Assembly (NCBI RefSeq): GCF_023091745.1 | Contig: NC_068933.1 | Span: forward strand, 15,442,001 to 15,506,000 | Source: Budorcas taxicolor | Taxonomy: Eukaryota; Chordata; Mammalia; Artiodactyla; Bovidae | DNA length: 64,000 nucleotides | Direction of reading: 5' to 3' | In this document: piece by piece, positions 11,613 to 22,024 of the stretch | Position numbering within the stretch: position 1 is the stretch's first letter | How the letters are laid out: the number at the start of each line of letters is the position of its first letter | Translations under genes and position numbers: made by a program | Notes under the pieces: model-generated | Seen by the model: only the letters and a program-made list of their open reading frames with translations | Databases searched by the model: none | What the model was told of the DNA's origin: nothing

Positions 11613-12049
11613 TGGGACAAAAACTTGAAGCCAGAGCTATGTGAATAATGAATAAAAACCTAAGGGGCCAATGGCTATTATTTCCAAGAACAGGTGCCTA
11701 GAAAGAACGAACTGGTAAAGAAATCAGTACTATGAGTCACTTAGATGAATGGCAGGTAAAAATGGCACTGAGTCTTTACCATTTTTACTATATGCAAAAG
11801 ATCCTTCCGTACTTTATGAACTTGTTTTTTTCCTGTTTAACAGTGGAAGTGGCTTGAAGGTGGCCCATAAATAAAAGGTCGCTGGTAATTGCACAAGCAG
11901 CTGGGGTTCTGGGAAACTTTCCACTAGAGATGAAATAGAATTACACAGAATTATAATGAGCAACTGAAAACAGAGAAGAGTGAGAGAAAGAAGATTTGCT
12001 CATTAAATCAGGAAACAGTGGTTAAACCTTTATAAATCACCAGCCTCAT

Positions 12050-12720
12050 AGGCACTGGATAAACAAGACAGTCAAGATAAAGTCAAGGTTCTTTATCTTG
12101 ACGCGCTTGCATCCCAGTGCAGGGGGAGATGGACAAGTAAACAAATAAATCAGTGGTCAATCATTTCAGATAATGAGGAGTGGGAGGAAGATAATACAGA
12201 GCACCTTGTGTTAGGAACAGAACTGAAGGGCTACTTTCATTGGGCTGATTAGAAAAAGGCCTTTCCAAGGAGTTGGCATTTGTGCTGAAACCCCGGTAAA
12301 CAGAAAAACCATCAGAACATCTGGGAGAAGAATGTTCCAGGCAGATGGGGTGTGTGGGTCCCTGAGATCAGACCAAGTTCAGAGAGCTTGAGAAACCAAG
12401 AGAAGGCTTGTGTGGGCAGAGTGCAGTCGGAGGGAAACTGTGATTCATGTAGCGGGGCTGGAGAAACAGAGAAGGCGGCTCACGCGGTGCCTTGGGGGTC
12501 ACAGAGAGGAATCTGGCTTTGATTATGGCAGAATTTTAATTAAAGAAGTGAAAAGAGCTGCGATTTTTATTACAAAAATAAAGAGCACTCTGCCTGTGGT
12601 GGAAAATCCTGATAATTGGGAAGCAATTGGATATGGGGCAGTGACAACCATAGTCTAGATAAGAGGTTGCAGCTTAAGCAGGGTCGTGATGGCAGAGAGA
12701 ACATTGAAAGGGCAGGATTA
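12050..12720 (-). mobile_element. L2 LINE fragment, long
   Basis: Read on the minus strand, the segment gives the L2 3' region. On the plus strand the cues in order are gggggagatggacaagtaaac, ggcctttccaaggag, 'gaatgttccaggcagatggg', an aagagcactctgcctg block, and gcttaagcagggtcgtga. It is one of the longer L2 remnants here. It also contains a perfect 12-bp-arm hairpin at 12071-12102. Confidence 0.8.
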
Positions 12721-12789
12721 ACTGGGTACCGAGGGTGGAGAGGAGCATGACTCCCAGAAATATTGTACAAATGGGATAGAAAACTGTGT

Positions 12790-12791
<2 letters not shown>

Positions 12792-12854
<63 letters not shown>

Positions 12855-12857
12855 AGA
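12792..12857. repeat. (GT)n-(GA)n compound microsatellite
   Basis: About 24 uninterrupted GT units (12792-12839) pass into about 8 GA units (12841-12857). A long pure dinucleotide array of this kind is usually polymorphic within a species. The frames through it (threonine-histidine or cysteine-valine runs) are artefacts. Confidence 0.97.
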
Positions 12858-12867
12858 CAAAGGAATT

Positions 12868-13130
12868 AAGATTAAGTACATAATAGGCTCTAGGTTCATC
12901 CACCTCATTAGAACTGACTCAAAGGTATTCCTTTTTAGAACTCAAACTGGGGCTCTGTAACAGGTTAGAGGGGTAGGATGGGGAGGGAGGTGGTGGGAGG
13001 TTCAAGAGAGAGGGAACATAGTTATGCCTATGGCTGATTCATGCTGATGTTTGGCAGAAACCAACACAATATCATAGAGAAATTGCCCTTCAATTAAAAA
13101 TCAATAAGCATAAATTTAAAAAGATTAAGT
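12868..13130 (+). mobile_element. Short ruminant L1 with 5' inversion and TSD
   Basis: The right part (about 12946-13120, plus strand) is the ruminant L1 3' terminus: a ggatggggagggaggtgg block, gctgattcatgctgatg, then an A-rich end. The left part (about 12878-12940) is a more upstream piece of the same L1 type in reverse orientation (tctaggttcatccacctcat). Both lie between identical 10-bp direct repeats, aagattaagt (12868-12877 and 13121-13130), so they are one insertion event. The structure is that expected from twin priming. Confidence 0.85.
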
Positions 13131-14130
13131 GCCATTGAAACCTAGAAATGCAGCTGTGGCTGGGCAGTGACTACAGATTAGATCCGTGGAGGCCAGTTTA
13201 TGCAGAGCCTTGAGGCTTACAGGTCGTGGTACAGGGTTTAACTCATCTGAGAATAAGTGAAGAATGTCCACGTGGTTTTCAGCAGGAGCCGGACTCGAAA
13301 AATTTGACTGTGAACAAAGCTTGCATTTCTGTGACTCCAGGGGAGAGAAGGGTGGGAAGGTCACCAGGCCTGAGCTCAGCACAAAGGTGGGAGAGCTTTC
13401 CGAGCTCTTTGCTCCTGAACCTTGAGCCTTGAGTCCCTCACGTGGCAGAGATCACCGCCTGCCCTGCTGTGTGATTATTGAGACATGGCCCTTGCCTCTC
13501 AAACTAAATTCTTTGTGCATTGAGCGTAGCAGCTTATGTGACTCATTCCCAAAGTATTTGACAATAATATTCAAGAAAACATATTTCTTGAATGAATGTT
13601 CCAGTTACAGGGTCCTTCTTGCTCTGAGGTGAAGCTTGGCGACTCTGCCTCTTCTTTCTCTGTCCCTGATTCCCAGGTCCCCCTCGTGTTTCCCTTACTC
13701 TGGAAGTGGTAACGGGGGTGTCTTCCCTCCTCACATGCACCTGCCACATTCTGGACAGGTGGCTAAGTCTGGATGTATTGCCGTTGAGCAGCTGCTGAAA
13801 CTCATCTTTGTACCCTCCCAGCCTGTTAGAACCCTTGCACCTTTGCAGTTCAGCACCCCAGTGGTCCAGTGCTATCCTCTGCATCCTGTCATCCCCGCCA
13901 GGGTCCACCCCTGCACCCCAGGCCAGTGGAGAGATGGGCCAGGGAGGGGGTGATGGAAACCTCTCAAATAGCATCCATTATCTGTTATTCTAACATGCTC
14001 AGTGCTGAGGAGACTAAATGCATGATCCCCGCCTCCCACATGGCATTTGCATTTTTATAATAGGAGAGGCACAATATTAAAATTTTTTCAGAATTATAGG
14101 ATCTGCCTTCTTTCACCAATGTCTATAATC
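13131..14130. other. Anonymous, GC-moderate DNA
   Basis: No convincing gene. About 13150-13260 loosely resembles reverse-strand L2 (ggccagtttatgcagagcctt). Overlapping frames of 105 codons (+, 13636-13953) and 143 codons (-, 13543-13974) are proline/serine-rich or low in information and match no family I know. I see no matching splice sites. Confidence 0.4.
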
Positions 14131-14290
14131 TGAATAACAATAAACATTTATCCAGTGCCTTTATATGCCAGGCAATGTGCCGGATACTGAGGTTGAAAAC
14201 AAAAAAGAGATTAAAGAAAAAAACTATGTAGTCCTATGAGACTACAAACTCTATTTTCATTTAGTCAGGGAGACAGATAGGTGAATAGAC
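14131..14290 (-). mobile_element. L2 LINE, 3' end
   Basis: On the plus strand: aataaacatttatccagtgc, then atatgccaggcaatgtgccgg and ggttgaaaacaaaaaaga. This is the reverse complement of the L2 terminus and 3' UTR. A small 7-bp-arm inverted repeat (tgtagtc/gactaca) sits at about 14227-14246. Confidence 0.75.
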
Positions 14291-15203
14291 AATTGCAACC
14301 CCTTGCAAAGCCCTGTCCTCGTTTCATGAGGGAATTTATCACCATTTACCATCCACCATCATTGCAGCTTTAACTCATCATCAAAAGAACACATCTTAAA
14401 TGTACCATTATCATATCCATTGGGATTAAGTCATTTCATAAATTAGTTTATAAATATCAGTGCTACTGCATACAATCATTATAATTATTCAGTCTCCAGG
14501 TTTCTTATTTAGTCAGGCACCTTAATTTCATTTATTATTCTTCCTTTTGTTTGGGATTGAAATTCCAAACAGCCTTAATGGTATTCTTGTAATTTTTAAA
14601 CAGAATAGGGTCCCTCAGGAAATGTGGAAATAATATGTCATCTTCACAGGGAAAGAGCAGCTTGCCAATTATCACATTTTTATTAACATATCAAATGTTT
14701 ATGATTATGAATTCAGCGTGACCACTTCATTATAGGATTTATTTGCTCTTTCATTTTAGGGTTATTTAGAAAGAACTATATTCAGAAAAACTGTGTTCTT
14801 TGTTTAATTTTTTGGCTGTGAAATACAGCATAAAAGGAAGATAAAAGTCCCTACAGGAACACAGATTATCATTTACAAAGACTTAACAGCAAGTTCACAT
14901 GTTTTCCACCCTATTTATTTTGCTCCATGAGATAGGGGAGGCATGCAATGGCTAACTCTTACGTTATAGTTAATTTTAACTCCCATATCAATAAGCAGAT
15001 GCCTTTTCAAGTTATAAAAAGTATGTCATTATTATCAACTGGAGAGAATGAGATCATTGTGCTTATCATACTATAAAAAGCCAGAAGGGTGAAAACATAC
15101 CTCAGGAAAAAAAATCTCATCTAACCAACGAAATACCTTTGAGGCAAAGAATATCACACTGAATTTTCCCCACAAGAAAGGGTTCAATTCAAAGAAAGAG
15201 ATT
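14291..15203. other. Anonymous AT-rich DNA
   Basis: No gene or datable repeat recognised. Confidence 0.45.
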
Positions 15204-15373
15204 AAAAGCCCCAAATGAGTCACAGGAGTGTAATGTACAACTTAGGGAATGTAGTCAATATTTTATAATAACTTGGTCTGATGTTTAATCTGTAAAAGTA
15301 TAGAATCATTATGTTGTATACCTGAAAGTCAACTATACCTCAGTAAATAAAAATAAATAAAAGCCCCGAATGA
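15204..15373 (+). mobile_element. 140-bp L1 3' stub with TSD
   Basis: The inserted part (15219-15358) carries the L1 ending tatgttgtatacctgaaagt, caactatacctcagtaaata, then an A-rich tail. It is bracketed by aaaagccccaaatga (15204-15218) and aaaagccccgaatga (15359-15373), a 15-bp duplication with one mismatch. It is an example of extreme 5' truncation. Confidence 0.88.
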
Positions 15374-16314
15374 AAATGATCTCTCAGAAACGAAAGGATT
15401 GTTGTATGTAAGCTTATTTCATGATGCTGTGTTTGTTTCTTGTATGGTAAGGCTTTCTCCCTATTGATTTATGAGCTCTTCTACAAAGCGGAAAGATTAG
15501 GATAGAAATATCCAGTTGACATTTGGATGATTATCACGTTTGAAGATTGAAATCATCACCCCCATCACTAGATTGGTTCCATTGGATTAAGCTCTACAGA
15601 TTTGGGAGGGGGAAGCAGGAAGGAAATTATTTAACGATTTACCAAAAGAAAGTAGTGTGATGGAGACAAAGCAGACATCCTGTGGAAAGTGGGTTGTATG
15701 TAATGAGAGTGGGAGGTAAAGATTAATAGAAGCTGGCACACAAGAGAAGTTCGGGTGGGCGCTTTAGGATAAACCTTCTCCTTGCCTTGCCCAGTCCATG
15801 TTCCTGTAGCCCTGCTATCTCCCCAAATAAATGCTTAGTTTAGACATTACCTAAGGCATCTTTCTGGTCTGTATTTTTCTGTCTTTGATGTGGCTGCCAA
15901 GGTGGAATAATTTAGAATTGCCTTTCATAGTAAAAGAGAATAATTCACATAAGTTTAATTATCAACCTCCAACTCAAGTGACTGCAACTTCAGCCACGGA
16001 AACAATGGCACAGTGGCCGGGCCTGCCCAGGAGCAAAGCAGCCCAGGGCCCGCGTGACCCAGGACCTCTGCAGCGTCTTTCCTGCTGCCCCTCACTCCCT
16101 GCCCTTGGCACCCCTGCCCTCACCAAGGCCCACTAATTAGCTTAACGATGCTGGAAATAATCCTCTTTGCTGAAGTGCTGTATACAAATCTCAGACCTAA
16201 AATCAGATTAACTATTTCCTATTTCTATTTCCTATTTCTAGTTATAGTAAATGGTTAACTATTTACTCTTTCTCCCCGAGACCCAGAAAAAAGTAAAACT
16301 CTGAGGGATTTAGA

Positions 16315-16316
<2 letters not shown>
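15374..16316. other. Anonymous DNA, small GC-rich patch
   Basis: Nothing recognised as a gene. At about 15995-16135 the composition rises in GC (gcccaggagcaaagcagccc and following), giving the tail of an 83-codon frame with no domain. A short tandem of tatttcctatttc lies near 16212-16240. Confidence 0.45.
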
Positions 16317-16364
<48 letters not shown>

Positions 16365-16468
16365 GCTTTGAAGAATATTTTATATACTTTTATTTATGTA
16401 TTTATATATATGTGTATATATATATATGTATGTGAGTGTGTGTATAGATAGATCGATAGGCTTTGAAG
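16317..16468. repeat. (CA)n array with AT-rich microsatellite and 13-mer duplication
   Basis: About 22 AC units (16317-16360) are followed by an irregular TA/TATG tract (about 16378-16448). The 13-mer ataggctttgaag occurs on both sides of the second tract (16361-16373 and 16456-16468). Confidence 0.93.
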
Positions 16469-16489
16469 GTTATCACAGTCTAGCTAGGC

Positions 16490-16700
16490 TATTGTTGTTC
16501 AGTTGCTCAGTCATGTCTGACTCTTTGCGACCCTGTGGACTGCATCACGCCAGGCTTCCCTGTCCTTCACTACCTCCCGGAGTTTGCTCACACTCATGTG
16601 CACCAAGTTGATGATGCCATCCAAGCATCTCATCCTCTGTCACCTCCTTCTCCTCCTGCTTTCAATCTTTCCCAGCATCAGTGGCTTTTCCCATGGGTTA
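16490..16700 (-). mobile_element. BovB LINE 3' end
   Basis: Begins with the tail-proximal attgttgttcagttgctcag and continues through the BovB 3' region on the minus strand (catctcatcctctgtcacct, tcccagcatcagtggctttt). It differs from the SINEs by extending past the shared tail into the LINE-only 3' coding end. It is 5'-truncated. Confidence 0.92.
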
Positions 16701-16956
16701 AGTTGAAGGCATTGAAAATCACACCATACCTTTCCAAGAGTATCCTTACTAAAAGAATTATTCACCAACTCAGAAAATATTCATCTTATTCCTACCTTCA
16801 CCCTTAAGAGTTTCCTTCTATTTCAAACACTGCATTTGTGTCTAGTTCTTTTTGATGTAAGCTCTGGTTCTAGTCTCAAAGAACCCTAGTCAGGGTGTAG
16901 CACCATCAGATTTTAAATTCTGCTCCCAACTTTTATCAGATACCCAATGCAAAAAT

Positions 16957-17097
16957 TCTAGCTCTTCCTTCTTCTTCTTTTTTTGCCACACGGCATGGGG
17001 GTCTTGGTTCCATGACCAAGGATCAGGTCCACGCCCCTGCAGTGAAGCACAGAGTCTCAACCACTGGATTACCAGGGAAGTCCCTCTAGCTCTTTCT
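16957..17097 (-). mobile_element. CHR-2-type SINE with TSD
   Basis: tRNA-derived SINE at 16970-17084: T-rich tail on the left, then the complement of a B box and the terminal accagggaagtccc on the right. Flanks tctagctcttcct (16957-16969) and tctagctctttct (17085-17097) form a 13-bp duplication with one mismatch. The cetartiodactyl CHR family shares its tRNA head with Bov-tA but lacks the BovB-derived body. Confidence 0.9.
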
Positions 17098-18086
17098 GGA
17101 TAAACGTGACTTAGTTTCTCCTGCCCATGGTGCTGAGATTTTTATTTTAGCAATGAAACAGCTTTGGCTCTGAGCTACAAACTGTCTACAAGCTAGTCTC
17201 AAACGACATGATTTAACTAGGACTTTTGCCAAGTGTCGTCTTGAACTCTCACCCAGGAAATGCAGATCATGATTCAGACAGATTTCTAAGGGACATTCTA
17301 GGTTTAGAAAGTCTCAGAACTGTAGTCACGTTTGAGAGGGTTTTGATAGTTGTTGATCCCTGCATTGGTTTCTGTAGTTACCAGCCAGTGGGCATCATAA
17401 GACACAGATCACTATTACTAAAGAGCAGCTGAAGGAAGTTGGTGTTGGGTGGGTCCCAGGAGAGACAAAATGGGCCGGTATTTCCAGCCACACAGCAAAC
17501 AAACCAAGTACATCAAACAAGCCAAAAAGGAAGACTTGCTCCAAATCAAATTTCATGTCACTTCTAATTCAATTAATTTGTCAGCAACAACACTTCATTA
17601 AAATAAAACATTTTACAGTGGAAATAAGATCAAGTTAATTGGATGCACACAGTTAAACCCACACGCAAATACATAACATTTAATGCACATTCAGTTTTTA
17701 AAAGGCCATGAACTTGATTCTAGAGGCCTAATTTTTTTTTCTTCCTGTTTCTTGTCCTATCATATATGTGAAATAATAACGGATACAATGGACATTGTTT
17801 TATATGCTACCAAATGCATTTAGTTCAAATCACTTAAAAAAAATTTCCAGATGAGGCAGAGTCAGTTTTTTTCTCATTTCCCCTTCTTTCTTCATCTCAA
17901 GATTCTTAATTCTAATCTGTGAAACAAATCATATTTTATGACCAATGTATCTGTTTTCCATCCTGATAGCTGGCTAGAAACCTCAATAAAAGACATAGAT
18001 TTGTAAGATTTGTATTTGCAGATCTTTCATTTCCTCCAGAGATGATATAGTAGGTGAGAATCTCTGTCTAAGAAGTCAGGTAAGAC
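17098..18086. other. Repeat-poor DNA, AT-rich with TAATT-type words
   Basis: No gene seen. About 17540-17700 is dense in TTAATT/TAATTC/ATTAAA words of the kind bound by homeodomain factors. That is also expected by chance in AT-rich DNA. Confidence 0.35.
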
Positions 18087-18498
18087 GGAATTGTGGTGAC
18101 CCAAGGACGAAAGAGCAGATAAAACCAAGAAGGGTCTTGGAATTTGCAGGAGGGGAGACCATACCGTTATTGTCCTTCCCTCCCGCATGTTGTAACTATA
18201 AATGGAACAGTACAACCTGTCTCCCCTCTGACCCCAGAGGGAGAAGGGATTTTCCCTACTCTTCCCCCACCCAGTATAAGTGCCTCATCCAATCAGCAAA
18301 TGACCCATAGGCCCCCTATCTCACTCGTTGTACCCTGCGTATAAACATGGACTAAGGACCCCTGTTCAATGTCGGTTCTCCCTTGAGCTGGCCCGCTGTT
18401 CTAACAGCGTCTCCCACTCAAATAAGCTTTATTTCCCTCTCATTCTCTCTCATGTCTGGAAATTCTTTTCCAACCCGTGCCCAGACCACGACAGGAAT
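18087..18498 (+). mobile_element. ERV1-like solo LTR with 5-bp TSD
   Basis: A 402-bp LTR (18092-18493) beginning TGTGG and ending CGACA, so it has the canonical TG...CA ends. It is flanked by ggaat on both sides (18087-18091 and 18494-18498). U3-like features in order are CCAAT at 18289-18293 and TATAAA at 18340-18345; R/U5-like features are an AATAAG poly(A)-type signal at 18421-18426 followed by T/C-rich DNA. No gag, pol or env sequence lies next to it and no partner LTR was seen, so it is a solo LTR left by LTR-LTR recombination. The general wording resembles ruminant gammaretrovirus-like ERV1 LTRs; the exact family is unsure. It is an old provirus relic with no coding capacity. Confidence 0.82.
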
Positions 18499-18885
18499 GT
18501 TTGGTTTAAGTCAACTTATATTTGACTTCAACCACTGGTCTGGCAAGAATTAAAACCTTAGTCATTTTGAGAGTTTTTTTCCTTGAGCCCCATCCTCGCC
18601 TTGGAAAGATGCTGGTGTCTTTATTGTGTCAGAAATAGAGGGGAGGTCCCTGTCCTGAGTACAAATGTATCCATCATCTAGCCTCACTGTATCACCTCCA
18701 TGTCTGGGGACTCTACCGCTTATGGCCACACGTGGCTCTGGAACTCCCCGGTGGAGCTGTGGTATCTTTGCTGTGAGGTCCAACTACTCATCAGGTTACT
18801 CACAGGACAGATACACCCACCTTTATCTTACCTGTTGGGAAATCTCTCCCACTGGAGGACTTCAAAGGCCAAATCCTTTCTCCAT

Positions 18886-19120
18886 TCTCTTTGGGTGTTT
18901 GGTGTTTAATCGCTAAGTTATATCTGACTCTTTTGAGACACCATGAACTGTAGCCCACCAGGCTCTTCTGTCCATGGGATTTCCCAGACAAGAATACTGG
19001 AGTGGGTTGCCATTTCCTCCTCCAGGAGATCTTCCCAACCCAGGGATCAAACCCATGTCTCCTTCATTGGCAGGCAGAGTGTTTTACCACTGAGCCACAG
19101 GGAAGCCCCCTCTCTTTGGG
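18886..19120 (-). mobile_element. Bov-tA-type SINE with TSD
   Basis: SINE body 18896-19110 on the minus strand (gtttaatcgctaagttatat to gagccacagggaagcccc). The duplication tctctttggg is perfect over 10 bp (18886-18895 and 19111-19120). Confidence 0.95.
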
Positions 19121-20099
19121 ATACCCACCTACTTTCAACTCATTTACACTTCTATAAAAGACAGGAAGTGCCTCTATTGTTCAACAGGAAGTCAGCAAAG
19201 TGGCAGAGAAGACAGTAGCATTGAGTAATAGAGCAGAAATAAAACGCTTCCACTTTCTACAGAGCAAAACTTTCAAATCTCAGAAAAAAGGGATTTGTAT
19301 TGAGGGGAGGTGCAAGGAGGTAAAAAACAGAAAGAAGACAGACACATTTAATATTTCAATAAATTACCTCACCACTATTTAAGGTCTTGATTGTTGGCTA
19401 AGGACCAACCATCTTTTTTGTTCTATCTCTTCTTGTAATTTTTTCCCATTGACCCCTTTCTATAGAGCCTCATTAGTGTAAGAGAGGAAAAACCAAAAGT
19501 ATGGGGCAAAATTCTGAGGCAAGGAAACTGTCTCCATGATCAGGAGGATGTCACATGGTATCCGATTCCCACCAAAAAGTATTGCTTCTGAACCAGTATG
19601 CCAGATCCCTTGTCTTGGGCAGTGGTTGGACAACTTGTCAGATAGAAATCTGATGTTCATTCTAGATAGGTTGGAATGTTCTGCTATGAGTACACAGTGA
19701 TGAAGACAAACAGAATCTTCTGGAGTTAAATCTAGAGGCAAAACAATGGTGACTTTCTGAAGCATAACATAAATACACAATCACCTCAAGGTTCTGAATG
19801 CTCAGGAGGTTGGGAAAGAATTTGCCTCTGGTGGTGAATGAGATTTAGAAAACACAGTGGACAAGGATTTGGGGGAAGGATGGGGACCACGTCAAAGATG
19901 CTGAGACAGTGCTAGGCAGGCAGTTTTCTATTCTGAGCAGCAAAATTTAAGAACAAAGCTGATATAAATAATTGATAAAAATGCTGTTTTTCTAACTTTT
20001 TGATTTACTAAAGACTGTATTGGGATATGCTTTCAATTAGGATAGCCACTCAATTGATTAAAAAAAAAAAAAAGAAAACCTGAAAAACTACAGCTTAAA
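19121..20099. other. Anonymous DNA
   Basis: No gene recognised. A 106-codon minus-strand frame (19460-19780) has no known motif, signal peptide or membrane segment; I take it as chance. Confidence 0.4.
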
Positions 20100-20480
20100 C
20101 AAAGTAAGAGTTTATTTTTTTTCTATCAAAAATAGTAGGTAGGCAAGTCAAGATTCATAGGAAGAATCTGCTACATTATTACTCTTGCAGGCTCCTTTGT
20201 TTTTGCGTTTTGCCATCTTCAGTTTTATGGCCTCGTACTTGGCTCATACAGGATGGCTCCTCCAACCTCACCTATCAAAGCAAGAAGGAGAAACAGGAAG
20301 CTAAGGCATGTACCAACATTCATGAAACCCAGGCAGTAGCTGCAGCTCCCATTTCATTGACTCAAATTGGCTGCAATGGATGCTGGGAAATGTAGTTTTC
20401 ACCTGGTCATGTTTTCACTTCAAATGCAACTGGGGTTCTCTTAGTAGGAAAGGAGATCGATCAGATATTGAGTAGACAAC
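20100..20480. mobile_element. Possible ancient mammalian repeat, unassigned
   Basis: Contains ggatgctgggaaatgtagtt (about 20376) preceded by a catggcc-like and 'aggaagctaagg' context that recurs in mammalian genomes. I recognise the wording as repetitive but cannot assign a family. Confidence 0.3.
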
Positions 20481-20914
20481 TTGGGGTACATGCCAGAGTC
20501 ACCAGGCCCGGAATAAAGTCTCATGGACAGTTTCAGGAACTTGGAGATGGAGCTTCATTTCTGCTTTTGACTCTGCATATTAGCAAATTTCCTAGCTATA
20601 AAATGAAGGGTATTTTTTTTCTGGTTCCTGAGAGAATGAGTTTCTTTGAGGGATCATTTAAATGTGACAGTTATTTTAATAATATTTTCTTCAAATAAAA
20701 GATAACCATGATGATAAATAATGCTATTGAAAAGTATTTAATCATGTGGAAACTGTAGCTATATTATATTTTAAGTGTAAAATATTCACATCATGGTTTA
20801 ACTTTTGTGAAGAAATACATACATAAATGCAAAGAGAAAAGAAAAAACAGTTAAAGCCCAAACTATAAATTTTAGTTCTGTGTAAGTGGTGAAATTATGG
20901 AGAATCTGTTCATT

Positions 20915-21033
20915 AGAATATAAGCCTCCTGAAGGCAAGGATTTGGGTCAGTTTTTTCCACTATTTTGTTCAACTCCTGGGACAGGGTCTGGTACAGTGT
21001 AAGAACCCAATAAATGCATGTTGAATGACTTCA
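20915..21033 (+). mobile_element. L2 LINE, 3' end
   Basis: Compact L2 terminus: agaatataagcctcctgaag, then gggacagggtctggtacagtg and caataaatgcatgttgaatg. Upstream 20481-20914 is anonymous AT-rich DNA. Confidence 0.82.
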
Positions 21034-21814
21034 TATTCTGTTCTCCATATTTATATTTTTAATTTTTTATTGCTTATTATAGTTAAAATGCATTTTCAGG
21101 AGCCTGCTAATGTTAGGCATAATCTTTAGGGCCACATCATTCTCAAATACCATCTCCCCACACACTTTCAACTCCCTATTGCTATTTTTAGATAGTTTTC
21201 ATAGAGGACCTAAGTATAAATGAATTTTGCATATCTTTAAGTATTCTACCAATTGTTTTCAGTTACTGTTGACCTCAAACTTCCATTAGTTGCCCTTGAC
21301 TATAACTGTGTGAATGACCTTGGTACTAATACAGGGACAAGGCCATTTATTTGATTCCAAAGTTAAATAGTTATTATCACATTTTACCCTACTTTGGTTT
21401 TTTGCATGTTACAGAATAATATTGTGTTTAGTGTAACACCTCACACGAATGAACATTCATGTATTTTAAACTTCTGGATCTTTTTTATGACTGAATATCT
21501 GGTTGAATGGAATCAGATTTCATCGTAAAAGTGTAGGGGTGATTTAAGGAATGTGCTAGGGAGGCAGTGTTTTGGTGATCCCCTGTAAGTTCTCACACCA
21601 GAAGTCAGTGCTGAGTCTCTTGTTTTATAATCTACCCAACTCTGAGGTTAAAACTCTGCTAGATAAAAACCAACCAAACAAACAAAAACAACAACAAAAC
21701 AGAAACCCCTCTTGGAGCCTTCGGAGGCTTCGGAAGTCCCTTTGTGGTCAATCCATGTTGCTGAACCTGAGTGATACTTCATGTTAAGAACATTTGTTGA
21801 TGACTATGGTTAGT
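21034..21814. other. Anonymous DNA
   Basis: Nothing recognised. A short CAA/AAC-rich run lies at about 21666-21700 (aaacaaacaaaaacaacaac). Confidence 0.45.
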
Positions 21815-22024
21815 AGCTTCCCAAGTGGAGCTAGTGTAAAGAACCCACCTGCCATTGTGGAAGACATAAGAGACATGAGTTCAGTCCCTGGATGGGGAAG
21901 ATCCCCTGGAGAGGGGCATGACAACCCACTCCAGTACTCTTTCCTGGAGAATCCCACGGATATAGGAGCCTGGCGGGCTACAACAGAGTCAGACATGACT
22001 GAAGCAACTTAGAACACTCGCACA
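21815..22024 (+). mobile_element. Bov-tA-type SINE
   Basis: Head tagcttcccaagtggagcta, then the 'gacataagagacatgag' variant of the tRNA part, ending agcaacttagaacactcgcac, the alternative tail seen in part of the Bov-tA family. The middle has lost the 'gtccatggggtcg' word. No clear duplication. Confidence 0.92.

Noticed and set aside
12570..12908. 112-codon minus-strand frame with a threonine-histidine run
   Set aside because: The run is the translated GT microsatellite and the rest is L2 and anonymous DNA.
13543..13974. 143-codon minus frame and 105-codon plus frame overlapping
   Set aside because: Mutually shadowing frames in a GC-moderate region; neither shows a domain, and part resembles old L2.
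16317..16360. Repeat array that could be mistaken for CRISPR or a satellite
   Set aside because: It is a simple CA dinucleotide tract; no spacer structure anywhere in the window.
18092..18493. Search for a full provirus around the LTR
   Set aside because: No gag, pol or env wording and no second LTR within several kb on either side; solo LTR is the simpler reading.
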